Shown here: positions 46,060-57,427 of the stretch, one piece after another
How positions within the stretch are numbered: position 1 is the first letter of the stretch
Layout of the letters: the number at the start of each line of letters is the position of its first letter
Position numbers and translations under genes: made by a program
The notes under the pieces: model-generated
Database searches by the model: none
Told to the model about the DNA's origin: nothing
The model's input: only the letters and a program-made list of their open reading frames with translations
Assembly: GCA_030549175.1 (NCBI GenBank)
Contig: JAUKUA010000007.1
Location: forward strand, 248,001-312,000
Source of the DNA: Lasiosphaeris hirsuta
Taxonomy: Eukaryota > Ascomycota > Sordariomycetes > Sordariales > Lasiosphaeriaceae
Direction of reading: 5' to 3'
DNA: 64,000 nucleotides

Positions 46060-46221
46060 TTACACACACTAAGGCTCTTACACACACTGAGGCTCTTACA
46101 CACACTGAGGCTCTTACACACACTGAGGCTCTTACACACACTGAGGCTCTTACACACACTGAGGCTCTTACACACACTGAGGCTCTTACACACACTGAGG
46201 CTCTTACACACACTGAGGCTC
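46060..46221. repeat. 18-bp minisatellite, nine units
   Basis: Unit TTACACACACTGAGGCTC repeated with 18-bp spacing from 46060; the first unit has TAAGG in place of TGAGG. It creates long artificial frames of repeating CVRASV on the minus strand that are not genes. It lies 145 bp from the 3' end of the DUF899 gene. Confidence 0.95.
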
Positions 46222-46365
46222 AGTATTTGCAATGTACAATACAGCTTCAAGGTGCCGGTGCTCTCAAGGGTTTCAACTAGAAATCTTTTTGCTTCGCTCA
46301 CCTAGGTACGCTTTCCTACTAGCACTGGTTCCACGATTCAAACACAACCCGAATCCTAGTTCCGA

Positions 46366-47244
46366 TCAAGCCTCAGCGTCATACTCATACTTCAGCTGGA
46401 ACTCGGCTGGCCCCTGTGGGCCATCCTGGCGTCCAAGAGGAGTCATATCAAGCAACTGATAGGTCCCCAGCAGGTGATCCAGCCCCCGAGAGTAAGACGA
46501 GTATGTGTGGTACACCACTCCGTCCTTCCGGAAAAAGACGCTCAACCCCGGCTGCTCTCCAGCCAAGTTCCACTTGAGCCCCTTTGCTTCCAGCTCAGCA
46601 GCGTCAGAAAAGTTGTACTCGACTGGGCGCACCGCCGGATCGATCGTCGCGTGGAAGTCGTAGTTGAAGTCGGAACCCTCGCTAGAGTACCATGGGAAGG
46701 TCCAGCCAATCTTTTTCTTCCATGCATCCAGCTTGTCGAAAGGGGCTCGGGACACAACTACCATGGAAGTGTTGCGCGAGCGAAGATGGCGGAGGTCGGG
46801 GATATGCTCGCCTGCATGCAGATAAGCTGGCGTCACCTTAAAAGAGACAACACCTAAGGATAATGTGAAGTAGAGGGAAGAGTCCATAAGACTGTACATA
46901 CCGATGAAAGCACACCCCTTGCAACCGCGCTCGGCGTCAGGCCCAAACATGAAGTGGTAGACGATGAGTTGATCTTTTCCACCAAACAAATCCTCAAGTA
47001 TCACGACTGAACCTTCGGGTCCGTGGAACTTGTAGTCCTTGTCGAGTTTGACCATAGGGAGCGCTCGCAGCTCCGACGAGAGGGCGTCGCGGGCCCGCAC
47101 CAGGTCCTTCTCCTTTTGCAAAAGTGCCTTGCGTGCTGCGACCCATTCGTCTCTGGTGACAACCTTTTATCATGGTGAGCTACCTTTATTCCTCACGGAA
47201 AGCTAAGGGACCAAAACGGGAAAGGGACCTACCTGTGATTGCAT
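46366..47244 (-). CDS. DUF899 thioredoxin-like protein
   Basis: Three exons: 47244-47233 (12 nt, MQSQ), 47163-46902 and 46811-46366; introns of 69 and 90 nt are GT-AG. 239 residues. It has the DUF899 order: VVTRDEWVAARKALLQKEK, RARDAL..LPMV, YKFHGPEG, LEDLFGGKDQLIVYHFMFGP, a cysteine pair C-K-G-C near the thioredoxin-fold active site, VVVSRAPFDKLDAWKKKIGW, PWYSSEGSDFNYDF and VFFRKDGVVYHTYSSYSRG. DUF899 proteins are thioredoxin-fold enzymes of unsettled function. The tiny first exon is supported by an ATG and a good GTAGGT donor; a model starting in exon 2 would have no ATG. Confidence 0.9.
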
Positions 47245-49211
47245 GGCGAACACGCTGGAACTCTGTGTTTTGACTGACTGGGAAATTGGCGTCAGGTCGG
47301 ATGCCAGTTGTATCAGGTCAGTGAGCCGTCCGGTTGAGGATCGGCCCCTTTATACAAAACCATTGACCCTCCCAACTGCAAAAACGGCCACTGTGCGCAA
47401 GTCGTAAGCGTTATTGGGACAGCCGTTGATAGGGATGGTAACCGAAGTTTGCTGTCCCGGCCATGAAGCACAGCGATGAGCAATTTGTGGCTAACAAAGT
47501 GCATCAGATCATAGTCGGTGATTAGTGAACACGGCACAAACTGAACTCGACGAGGGATATGGCGTCCACTCACGCGGCCCTCTTGATGTAAGCGGGCATG
47601 GCAACACCAACTCGGCGCGCTGTCACATGAGCGGGAACCAATAATGATGAAGCGCGTGGTGAGGGGTCGATGCATCTCAGGCAGCAACCCCTTTATCGCC
47701 AACCCACGGGAGGGGTAATCTTGAAAGACATGAGCTTGCACACAGCGAAGGGAAGGGCACCAGTCTCTGCCTGCCTGACCAACCTCGTACACACAAGTGA
47801 GAATTGACTAGATGGGTCCCGGGAGCCTAACTCCTGCGAGCTCGGAATGCCAAGGTTGTGAATTGGAGTAGAAAGAGGTATATCTAACCTTTATAATTAT
47901 ATTTCTCTCGCCCACCCCGTGGCATCGCTGTGGCATCTTTCCTCTTCCCTACAGCTGACGCTTTGATAGTTTTTTAGTAGTGTGCCCAGCGCGTCTTGTC
48001 GTTTGAGGTTGACCGTTCCCGAGGGTAAGCTAGGCAATGATCGACGGACGCAGAGCTTAGTAACAGGATTAGCCGACTGCCTTCATTCCTCATTCCTTGC
48101 AGCCCTGCGTTCTCTACGAATTCGTCAGGGTCGGAAAGCCCGGCACGTCGCCAAGTTCTCGGCGCCGCTGGGCACGGAAAACTTCCGTCCGAGGAGAGCA
48201 AGGAGGGGGGCTAGGCCATTGAAAGTCCTGGAAGCCTCTAAAATATAGAGATTTCCAGAGCACTAAGGGGAATGAATGAATGCGGCGCACAGTTAGCCGG
48301 AGCCTACTTGTTAGATATTGCCAGAAACACTGCACCCCAGCACCCACAGGGATTTCAGGGGTTGTAGAACTAAGAGCCTGTGAATGGGCTTGGAGCCCCC
48401 TGGAATATAGAGGCTTCGGCTAAGTAGCTTCAGTGGGGTAGCGAACCTTCTGGAAGGTCCTTAGTCTCCAGAAGCTACGGTGGCTCGGGGTCAACACACA
48501 CAAAACAATCAGACGATTGCAACCTTCAATTCCCCTGAATCCAACGCGAAGACTTTCGAACCTTTTAGAATCTTTAAACGCCACTTGGTGCCAGTGGCTC
48601 TAATAAGGCTACATATCCTACAATACAGTACAGTGGTTCTAAAGGTTATATATCTCAGCTGGTATATTAGATATAAAATGGGTTTCTAGCTAATCTAATT
48701 ATCCTTTATACGCTTAGATACTCTGCCAAAGTTTTGGCCTATTTTACCTAGGATCTTGAAAGGTATACACGATTATAGTCCCCTTACCTTACGAGAAGAA
48801 AAAGGGTAGATATAGGTAGTTTGAGAGTAAATATCTACGGTTTTACTTCGGGTCTATCGTGGGTAGAGGTGTCTAACATCCCTTCACTGACGCTGGAGTG
48901 TGGCAGGAGCCCCCGCACTCGGAAGCTGGCATGCGGTCACGACTTAGCCTCGACGGAAGCCCGACGGCTTACATGCTCCTATGCGACCTGGCTCGCCAGA
49001 GCTTGCCTTTACGCCTCCACGCTTCTACTGTAAGCCGAAGAATTCCGGAGGCGGTGAAGAGCTGAATATGGCCTGATCACATTCATCACTACCCCGCATC
49101 ATTGAACGTCCTAGTTTCATTCCGACACTTGATCCCTGAATCTCTCAGTTTGCTCCCAGTATATGCTAGTTTCCAACCTCTAGATAATATCTTCGAGAGA
49201 CAAAGACTATA
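47245..49211. other. No gene seen; partly decayed
   Basis: Mixed sequence. 48600-48830 is AT-rich with short TA-rich words. Related words (GGAATATAGAGGCTTC, AAAATATAGAG) at about 48240 and 48400 suggest an old small repeat, but I could not define its ends. The right end leads into the DUF2278 remnant. Confidence 0.4.
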
Positions 49212-49819
49212 GGCCTCAACAACGGCTACGGAGTCCTCATCGGGATCAAGACAAAGTACTACCGCGACGACGCTGACGACCTTGGGCGGTTCTACCACGG
49301 CAACATCGAGATCAGGGCCAAAAACCGGAAGTACCACTGCGCCATCGATGTCGACCCCAAAAACACCCCCGACGGCATCCAGTGGCGCGTCGCTACCCTG
49401 GACCGAAATGCCTTCTCGCAGATCCTTGGGCTCTCAGATGGCTGGCACGCACTCGCGTCAAACGACACCTCTGGGGCGCTCGACTACATCCGCTCCGGCT
49501 TGTTGGCAGTACAGCCAGGTCAACCAACGTGGGAGAGCGGGGTGGGCACGGATGCCCTGCTCGCTCTGGAAGGCGTGATTGAGGACACGACGAGATTCTA
49601 TATATTTGGGGAGCCGTTCGGGGGTACTAACAACCGTTCGGGGGTGCACAACATCCACCAGAACCAGGGAGACCCCGTGGGAGGGGCCACGATATCGAGA
49701 ATGCGATCTGGCAGGATGGGGGGATAGTTGTGGAGAAGACAGACGGGACGGCTATTGCGTTTTTGAATAAGTTCAAGACGCAGTCTGATGCCACTGACAA
49801 TCTTGGGCATCCGTTGTAG
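49212..49819 (+). pseudogene. DUF2278-family remnant
   Basis: An open frame reads GLNNGYGVLIGIKTKYY, FYHGNIEIRAKNRKYHCAIDV, LDYIRSGLL, TRFYIFGEPFGG, GVHNIHQNQGDP and, one base out of frame after about 49680, ENAIWQDGGIVVEKTDG, IAFLNKFKTQS and DNLGHPL with a stop at 49817-49819. This is the order of DUF2278 (YukJ-like) proteins. The 5' end lacks an ATG: the frame begins at an acceptor-like TAG, so an upstream exon is missing or unrecognised. The single frameshift and missing start suggest a pseudogene beside the AT-rich island. Confidence 0.75.
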
Positions 49820-49834
49820 TCGATAGCTCTCTAT

Positions 49835-50930
49835 CATTGCCTATTATTATCATTAATCCTAGGTAATGGCGAGATATTATGCGCAATTAGGTGTTCCATA
49901 ACATGTAACTAGCTTCAAGGTTAGAAATAACTAGGGTAGGTCGACTACATATTTCGCTCCGGGAAGCTATTGCCTTTTGTATTCTCCTCTTAGGGGGGCT
50001 TAAAGTACCCAGTAAAAAGTATGGCTAGAATAGTCAGAACGCTAACACCTACCCTAAATAAGTAATATACTTCATTCTTCAGCATTTATAACATTATATT
50101 GTAAGCTAAAGTCTATAACTAATATATTACACACCGTTAAACTCTATTATAAAGGTTAGTTTACTCCTTGACAAAGGACGGGTGTTTTTTAGAGGGATTC
50201 CTCTAGGTAATACATAAGTAATATAATCACGTAGCTATTATAATGCTGTTAGGCGCTGGGGTGACGAGGATAGGTGGTTGTAGTAGAAGATGATAGAACG
50301 GTGGTTAGGTGGTTGTAAGGGGATCAATTGAAGCCTGGATCTCTTAATAGAGTGAAGTGGTCTAGGGCTCTTTTCTATCTGGGCCAGAGTATCTGGAAAT
50401 GGTAGAGTGATTTGAGGTCTTGGTTACTTATGTCCTACTATCCCGCTCCATACATAAGACTTCGCAGAGGTGTTCTTTATCCTATCCTCTACATCGTCCA
50501 ATGGTGCAACTGGCCCTGCATTTGTAAGTGTATGTTACACTTTTAGCCAATTTCCTTTAAACTATTCTTATATTCCTCAGTAGTTTCTAGAGGTAAGAAA
50601 TGAACTTAACAGTTAATGTATTTGCTCTTTATTATAAAGCTCTACGTTATAGTAGTTATACTAATTTATTATATAACTAATCTTTTCCGTCTTACTACTT
50701 ATTACACAACCGTGTTTTCCTAGGTGCTAGTTAGATAAAGAGGTGATTTAATCCGCCTTACTCCTAACCATACAAACCGTCTCTCTCTTATCCATCTTAT
50801 CTATACTCCTTAGCTTTCTTTCTTCATACCCTCCCGCATCTTAACGGCCCTTACCATTCTACCTCTTCTTGAACTTCAATTTACTCTACTAACTTACCTT
50901 ATTGATAAAACAGCTCGCCGCTGCAGCTGG
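49835..50930. other. AT-rich island
   Basis: Over a kilobase rich in TA and lacking long frames on either strand, in contrast to the GC-richer neighbours. It has the look of a RIP-mutated repeat: many TAATAT/TTATAA words and no surviving coding. No transposon ends are recognisable. It lies between the DUF2278 remnant and a truncated CBM6 gene. Confidence 0.6.
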
Positions 50931-50968
50931 TAAACAAGAGAAATAGATTCTGGGTCCCTAGAGCGCGG

Positions 50969-51660
50969 CTAATAGAACATGCCGCCGACAGGACACGTCA
51001 CCGTTCTCCATGACTGCCACCCCTGTGACGGCCGGCATCCACCAGCCATCACGTGAATACCCTCGACCATGGGGATAACCTTCCACTGGCAGTGTGGGCC
51101 ACCGAGCCATTCACTGGAAAGTAGGCAAGTAGTCTGAGCCATCCAAAGGCTCCTATAAAGGCACTGGATATGGCAACCACTTGTCCTTCTTCTTCCTCTT
51201 TCCTTAGCTTGTTTTTTCACAATCAAGGATAGGTTAACTGCAGCCTTGCCTCTCTTCCACCTACCCGGCCGTGACAACCCCTCCTTGTGCCCGATACGGT
51301 ATAAGTCCCCACGAGAGTGCCAGTGGTGCTGCCCAGACGCAGTTTAACCTTAGCTCCTGTAGCAGCTCCCGAGGCAACACGAGCCGTAAACCCTCTAGCG
51401 CCGGCCCCAAACGCCATGCCCCTGCTCTTAATGCAACCGCCATTGCTGATGTAGGCTACGTTGATGCCGCCCTCGCTGCACGCCTCGGTCTCGACACCCG
51501 ACGCTCAGGCTACCGTCTCGGCCTCCTGGCACACGTAGGGGTCTAGGACGCCGAACTTGGGCGCGTTGGCTGCGGTTATGGTGGGGGTGGGGGTGCTGCC
51601 GCCGGTGAACGGCAGCATGTTTCCCTGTGTGATACCCAACCAATACAAACCCGGCTACGA
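50969..51660 (-). pseudogene. Truncated GH43-type protein remnant with CBM6
   Basis: Minus-strand fragments give PTITAANAPKFGVLDPYV, QEAETVA-stop, GVETEACSEGGINVAYISNGG, RGFTARVASGAATGAKVKLRLG, GTLVGTYTVSGT and, after an insertion, GWQSWRTVTCPVGGMF. This is the family-6 carbohydrate-binding module that ends many GH43 xylosidases/arabinofuranosidases. The tryptophan after QEAETVA is a TGA stop (51505-51507). The GH43 catalytic part is absent, and the end of the module is cut after VGGMFY. A 253-bp MITE-like element splits the module. Confidence 0.8.
51024..51276. mobile_element. MITE-like insertion, 253 bp
   Basis: Ends TGTGACGGCCGG (51024-51035) and CCGGCCGTGACA (51265-51276) are inverted repeats with one mismatch in 12. 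A 5-bp target duplication ACCCC flanks it at 51019-51023 and 51277-51281. Removing the element rejoins two parts of the CBM6 pseudogene in the order the family requires, which is independent support for an insertion. It carries no coding. The superfamily is not determined. Confidence 0.75.
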
Positions 51661-51956
51661 TACTTGCGCATGTCTTGGCTCCCTGTAAACTATTTCATAC
51701 TTCATTATCATAATAGCAATCTAGACCACAGCTCCCATCGACAAACGATGCATATCAACAACCTCGCCTTCCAAGAAAGAAAAAAACCCAAAAGCCGCCC
51801 CGCCCGCATCAATAGGAGTAATCACATTCCGTACCCTTTTGGTCCGAGATAGCGACGAAGTGGAAGAGATTGTAAAAGACTTCCAAGACGGCGCCGGCGC
51901 TACAATTTGATCCCCCCACGCCCCTAGCCCACATGCACCCAGCCCAGTCTCTAGCC
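51661..51956. other. Spacer, no gene
   Basis: Between the CBM6 remnant and the stop of the metalloprotease. The metalloprotease frame passes a GTGAGT near its end, so an alternative spliced C-terminus reaching into this spacer is possible. Confidence 0.35.
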
Positions 51957-54302
51957 TCAATACCCAACACAGCCCCCTGGAACTTCCACCACCTCCCGAC
52001 AAGCCCCCGTCCCCGAACTCACCTCACAGAGCACATCGCACTTGACCCCCTCAGCCACCCAAACCCGATGTTCCTGCCCCGCAACCGGCAGCCGCCACTG
52101 CTTTAGCTCCCCCTTGCCGTGCGTCGCGAGTCCCGCGTCCGAGTGCGCTTTGTAGCCCGGCCGACAGGCGCAGGCGGCGCGCGGGCGTGGCGCGCGCGGG
52201 TCCGGATAGATGCAGGTGGGCGCGGTAATAGCGTCGCATTTGTTGAGGCCTGCGTGCGGGTCGCAACCTGCGGGGCAGATGGCGGGGGTCGGGCGTTTTG
52301 GGTCGGGCGAAGGGGAGGTGGTCGGGCGGTTCGGTGGGTATGTCGTTGGGTATGTTGGTGGGTATGTCGGTGGGTATGTTGGTGGGTATATTGGAGGTGT
52401 GGGATTGTGCACATCCGAGCCTGGGTATGTCGGGGTGCTGCTGGGATGTTCCTCCTCGTACCCTCCGCCACCGCCGGCGCCGCCAGGAGGGAGGCAATAC
52501 GGGCCTGGATCAACGCACGGCGGCATGTGCCCGTCATCGCAGGGCTGGATGGCTTCGCACTGCGGGTTGGGGCGGCTGCCGTCCGGGCAGTACTGCGCCA
52601 GCTTGCACGGCGGATGTGTCCCGTCTGGGCAGCGCGGGGGGGACGAGGCCGGGGGCTGGCATGTGCCGTCGGCAGAGCAGGATACCACCTCACCGCTGAT
52701 GACGTCGATGCCCTTCATGGATTCGGGGCCGGGCGGTTGAGAGCAGACGGTCGTGAGGTGCTCGAGGAGGTGGCGGCCTTGGCTGAAGAGGGACGGGCCT
52801 TGGAAGTCGCGGGTCGAGATCTTCGGAGAGTCACCAGTGGCGCGGCGGAAGAGAGACCTGGTCTCGGCGGGGGCCTCGCCAAACCATACGGGGTCGTCGT
52901 CGCAGGTTACGTGAGTAGTGCCCCTGCGCGCCGGGCGGCGGACGGTGAAGTACAACGAGAACATGTGGACGCGCTGCTCCGTGGTCCACGGCATGGTGCC
53001 GGGGTCGTCGCCTTGGTGGTACTGGCCGGCCTGGCTGCTGTAGCTCATGTAGTTGGTCACGTGGATGGGCGTGCTGTCCGGGCAGTAGTCCCATGTGGTG
53101 CCTCCGGTCTCTGCGTCCTCGGTTGGGCAGCACCGCGGCTGATTTTCCTCAAACATATAGTCGGCATCGTTCGGGAACTGGTATGTGTCGCCGATGTTGT
53201 CGCTCTCCCCTGTGCAGCCAGAGTCGGGCTCGTCAGGGAAGATGTGCATCAGGTCGAGCCAGTGGCCCAGCTCGTGCGTCAGCGTGGTGCCGTCCCCGGC
53301 GTTTCTGCCCCGGAAGGCGATGCCGGGGAGCGAGTCGATGACGATGACACAGCCATCGACGCGATGGTGGGCCTCCAGCAGGTTGCGTGCCGGGGTACAA
53401 TAACCCACCGTAGTTCTGCCCGTGTCACAGCCGTACTCGCCAATGGACTCGACCACCCAGATGTTGACCTCGTCGTTCTTCCCGTACCGGTTCTCGGCCT
53501 TGATGCCCTCGGCATAGGTGAAGTACTCGCCCTTGTCCGGGTGCTGGTTCTGGGTGAAGCGCTGCCACTGGTGGCCGACGTGGTAGGTAACGGTGGCCAT
53601 GAAGAAGCTGACGCCCAGCACGGCAAAAGCCTTGTTCGTCTCGCTGATCTGTCTCTCCAGGGCCGTGACGTCAGCTAGAGAGGCAGTCGTGTAGTTGGTG
53701 GCGAAGATGGTGAAGTGCATAGGGATCCGGAGCTCGGTGGGGATGCAGACGGGGCGGGGGAGAAACACTGGGCGCTTTGGTGGCTTCTTCTGCCATGGGA
53801 TAGGGATCACGGCAATGCCCTTGGAAATGTCATCTCTGGCCTTCTTGAGTGTGTTGACAATATCGTCCCCCCACCCCCGCTTGTGCTTGTCGAGACCTTT
53901 GTAGGTCTTGTGTGTCTCGATGCCGCAGTACGGCAGACTCAGCGGCTTCTGGTACGGCGTCGGATTCTTGGAGAATTCGACGAGGTATTCGACGTGCAGC
54001 ATGTGGTAAAACATGTAGTCCCCGACGTCGACGAGGTAGTCCTTCGGCGGCACCACATAGCCCGTATAGGGGGGAGCTAGCCCATATAACGAAGCGCGTT
54101 TGGTGCACGAGGGACATGTCGCTGTGACGCTGTCGCAGTACCTGTATGTGTATGGTCCACAGGCTGCTCCGTGTATTGGCGGCGGGTACGCTGGGCAATG
54201 AGGGTCCGAGACGGGATGGACTTTTGGCGGAGGGGCTGGTGATGCTCCCGCAGTCCAAACATGAATCAATGCGAGCAACGGTGCGAGAGGACTGAGCTTC
54301 AT
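51957..54302 (-). CDS. Secreted M43-type (pappalysin-like) metalloprotease with repeat tail
   Basis: Single-exon frame of 781 residues from ATG 54302. A signal peptide (LAPLLALIHVWTAGASP) precedes cysteine-rich sequence. The zinc site is H343-E-L-G-H347-W-L-D-L-M-H353 followed further on by a Met-turn NYMSYS, as in M43 metzincins, where the third position normally reads HExxHxxGxxH. Here the usual glycine is aspartate (position 350), which is odd. GRNAGDGTTLTHE and CCPTEDAETGGTTWDYCPDST fit the family. A cysteine-rich region (CPDGTHPPC; CPDGSRPNPQC) then a Tyr-Pro-Pro-Thr repeat and a final cysteine-rich module follow, suggesting cell-wall binding. The frame extends to 54575 upstream, but the signal peptide decides the start. 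Confidence 0.88.
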   Translation of the reverse strand: MKLSPLAPLLALIHVWTAGASPAPPPKVHPVSDPHCPAYPPPIHGAACGPYTYRYCDSVTATCPSCTKRASLYGLAPPYTGYVVPPKDYLVDVGDYMFYHMLHVEYLVEFSKNPTPYQKPLSLPYCGIETHKTYKGLDKHKRGWGDDIVNTLKKARDDISKGIAVIPIPWQKKPPKRPVFLPRPVCIPTELRIPMHFTIFATNYTTASLADVTALERQISETNKAFAVLGVSFFMATVTYHVGHQWQRFTQNQHPDKGEYFTYAEGIKAENRYGKNDEVNIWVVESIGEYGCDTGRTTVGYCTPARNLLEAHHRVDGCVIVIDSLPGIAFRGRNAGDGTTLTHELGHWLDLMHIFPDEPDSGCTGESDNIGDTYQFPNDADYMFEENQPRCCPTEDAETGGTTWDYCPDSTPIHVTNYMSYSSQAGQYHQGDDPGTMPWTTEQRVHMFSLYFTVRRPARRGTTHVTCDDDPVWFGEAPAETRSLFRRATGDSPKISTRDFQGPSLFSQGRHLLEHLTTVCSQPPGPESMKGIDVISGEVVSCSADGTCQPPASSPPRCPDGTHPPCKLAQYCPDGSRPNPQCEAIQPCDDGHMPPCVDPGPYCLPPGGAGGGGGYEEEHPSSTPTYPGSDVHNPTPPIYPPTYPPTYPPTYPTTYPPNRPTTSPSPDPKRPTPAICPAGCDPHAGLNKCDAITAPTCIYPDPRAPRPRAACACRPGYKAHSDAGLATHGKGELKQWRLPVAGQEHRVWVAEGVKCDVLCEVSSGTGACREVVEVPGGCVGY

Positions 54303-55122
54303 GGCGGACAAAGAGGGCTCAGCTGATGCAAATATGAAGTCGAAGCTCGCGCTCTCTGTCGTACCGCTCGACTCAACCAGAAGGGCGAAACTGGAAGGGA
54401 ACATGGCAACAGGGTGCGGCGCCCCAGAACCCACGGCAGCATTTATGTTGAAACTCCGTGGCAAGTTATCAGCCAGACGGCAAGCACGGGAAATTCCGTC
54501 TGTAAGCGATAAGGCTGGGCGCGAAGACACAAGGCGGTTGGCGACTGCGATCGAGGTTGAAGGCCTAGGCATCAATTAACGATCCGTCATGTGTTGCGCC
54601 TGCTTGTGTACGACCTGAAGGCTGAACAGTCTAAGAGCCGATCTTACAAGCTTAAGCCGCTACCTACGGCGAGAACCCAGTGGATATAGCTCATCCAATT
54701 TACAAACACACGGCGAAGTGAACATGTGCGCTTCTCGATAACGTACCTAAGGTAGGCAACGACCATTGCGGACAGCTATGCGGCTTGGCACGCCAACCGT
54801 GGAGTGCCGGCTCTACTCCTCCAGCCCTACGGGCCAGTAGTGAGGGACTTGGAGCGGCCACCGCCCAGCTCCGAAATGATGCATTTGTCCTATGACATGC
54901 CTTGTCCTATAAGCAATGGACACCTACCAGCACCGCTCAACTTCTCCGCGCTGTCCGAGACTCTTATCAGCTATCACCCAACCTCATGGGTCTCCTGCCT
55001 CCCGCTCTCACTTTATCATTCAGGTCTCCCCCCCACGTCCATATTATCTACTTTTGTTTCCAGACTCACAAGACACCAAGCATCAAGACCATCAACACCA
55101 AAGTGCATGATAAATTGGGAAA
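54303..55122. other. No gene seen; shared upstream region
   Basis: Divergent spacer between the metalloprotease and the SUR7-like gene (820 bp). No distinct elements were recognised; bases 54540-54780 have only short frames. Confidence 0.4.
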
Positions 55123-56323
55123 ATGCTAAAAAAGCTCACCTGCTCCGTCCTCCTACTTCCCCTCGTGATCCTCCTCAATGGCGCCATGCTCGCCATCGAG
55201 GTGATTATGCTGCGCGCCGGCACAGGGTCTCTCGATAACCACTCTCACCTTCCGTTCTTCCATGCGTGGTACACCGTTCTCATCGACACAGATCAGTACA
55301 AGTACGCCCCACCAGGCCAGGACGGCTCAGATCCCTATGGGCTTCCGGACTCGTACGACTATTCCAAGCACAAGGATTTCTTTGCCATTTTCCCCGCTGT
55401 GTATTGCAGCGGCAAGAAGGTAGCTTATCGGCAGGGAAAGCGCTACGATCATGATGCAGACTACAGCGAAGAGGTACATGGAGGATACCGCTACGAGGCA
55501 GACTACTGCTCGCCGTGGGGGAGTCAGTTTGATCTCCAGCGGTAGGTCCCATTCTTGGTTGACTTATCCTTGCCATCGCTCGCACTAGCTAACAACAACT
55601 TGTAGGCTCTGGCGCGTATGGGGCGTCGACCTGATCGAGGACAACTACATCGGGCAAAACCCACGCATGATCTACCTCAGCCTGATAATCGGGGCCTGCA
55701 CCACCGCTCTCTCCGCTATCCTCAAGGTTTTCGGCTATTGCTACTTCTACAGCAAGGTCGCAGCGTGCATCGTATCGTGGGTCTCCATGGCGTGCCTCTG
55801 CACGACGTCAGCAACATCGCAGACATTTGCGTCCAAACTCGCCAGTGGCGCGTCCCGCCTCGAGGTCAGCGGCGAGGGTCACATCTCGGCCCAGTTGTAT
55901 GTCGCCCCCATTCCTCTCTGCTTCACTCCCTCACCAAGTACTCACGCCGTCAGTGGCAACATGCACAACGGCCTATCCTGGGGCCTCTTCGGAGCCTCGC
56001 TCGCCTCAGCCCTAGCCGAGACCTTCATCGTCTGGCGCCAGTGGAAGCTTCGCCGCACACGTCGGCCGTCGTCGCCGGGTGGCCGTGGCCGTGCCACTGC
56101 CGTGGGAGGCGGCCACGGTCACAGTGTGTACCAGCACCTCGTGGCAGGCAAAGATGGAATGGGTCTACACGCCGAGTCGCACATTGAGCTGACCCACTCG
56201 CGGTCAAGGGGGCCGTCGAGGGAGCTGTCGCCTATGAGGGGGAACGGTGGCTATGGCGACGGGGCGGGTGTCACGGCACAGGGGTCGGCTTATGAGCCTA
56301 TGAGGCATCGGGATGTCGGTTAG
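55123..56323 (+). CDS. SUR7/PalI-like membrane protein
   Basis: Exons 55123-55541, 55606-55896 and 55954-56323; 64-nt and 57-nt GT-AG introns. 359 residues. The second intron is in frame without stops, so an unspliced form would also be open (19 residues longer). The N-terminal membrane span (CSVLLLPLVILLNGAMLAI) precedes a large extracellular loop with a cysteine (FPAVYCSGK). Three further spans follow: IYLSLIIGACTTALSAIL, VAACIVSWVSMACLC and SWGLFGASLASALAETFIVW. A long Gly/Ser/His-rich cytoplasmic tail follows. Four spans with a large first loop fit the SUR7/PalI family of cortical or pH-signalling proteins. I do not recognise its orthologue, so no symbol is given. Confidence 0.8.
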
Positions 56324-57427
56324 GATCTGGTGCTCTGTGGGGATGTCAGGGGGAAATGCTTTTATTTTGGGTGAAGACAGACAGGGTGAGCACAGGCAAA
56401 ATTGTTGGTTAATAAGATAGGTATCAGAATGTCTCTTTTTATGAACTACCCTAGGCCGCAATCATAACATTGTAACCAAACTGGCCAGGCCTGTCAACAG
56501 ACTGTTTTCTCTATGTTAACCAGGATGAAAGTCAGCACCATTTTTTCGAAGAAAATCCTCTTAAATTCAGGGTCATTTCCAAGCTCATGATCCCTAGCCA
56601 TAGTACATAGGAGTATCTCAATCGAGGGCATTTTTTCTTTTACCACACGGGATATACCAATAAAAGCATGCCAAAAAAAGCGAATTTGGAAAAAAGGGAG
56701 AATTTGGATTTCGGTCGTGGTTTTTGATCGAAATCAGTCCAGAAGAAAGCAAAAGTTATAGGGAGGAGAAATGTGTTGGTGTGGCAATGTCTGTATTGCT
56801 AAGGTGCAAGATTTAGGAAGTGGGCTGGAGCACAGGCCAACAGGCCTGTGCAGGTGCGGCACCCTGCCTGCCTGCACCTGAGGGTGTCCCACTCCCAACA
56901 GAATGTGGTAGTGATATTGTGGTATAGAAAGGCAGTGGGCGCACAGGTCACTATGACATAGTGGCTGACAAAAATACATACAACACCAGGGATTCGCTGG
57001 TCGTCACCGACCCAACTACTAGTCTGGCCCTCACTGGCTTATCTATGGGAGAGCGGACGGGATCCCGAGTTTTCCAGTAGGTATGGTCGTATGTACTTTG
57101 TTGTCCTCGGAGTCTGATTCAGATAGGGGTGATTGCAAGTAGTTCCAGCAAAATCATTGCACAGCAAGCCGAACTCAGCAATGTTCCCAACTCCTTTTAG
57201 TTTGGAAGCAGTCTGCCTTCAGAACCACATACCACCCATCGAACTTATGAGGTCTCATACATTGATAAATGAACAGTCCGCACCACACAGTTCTATAACT
57301 TAAAGTTACATTACACCAGCTTCTGGCAATGCCATGATTTTGGTCACGTTTAAGGAGACCGACACGAACACAAGGCCCACTCAGGTTCAAATGCAATGGG
57401 AACTTTGGGTGAGTCCGGTAGAGTGGC
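56324..57427. other. No gene seen
   Basis: Contains GC-rich words around 56840-56885 (CCTGCCTGCCTGCACCTG) and AT-rich runs at 56630-56710. No coding signal; the target site of the transposon at 57428 ends this stretch. Confidence 0.4.

Noticed and set aside
46008..46301. Long minus-strand frames of repeating CVRASV and SLSVCK
   Set aside because: They are produced by the 18-bp minisatellite, whose unit is a multiple of three.
48230..48480. Possible small inverted-repeat element with AATATAGAG words
   Set aside because: I could not define matching ends or a target duplication.
54303..54575. N-terminal extension of the metalloprotease
   Set aside because: The frame is open but the signal peptide starts at 54302, which fits a secreted family.
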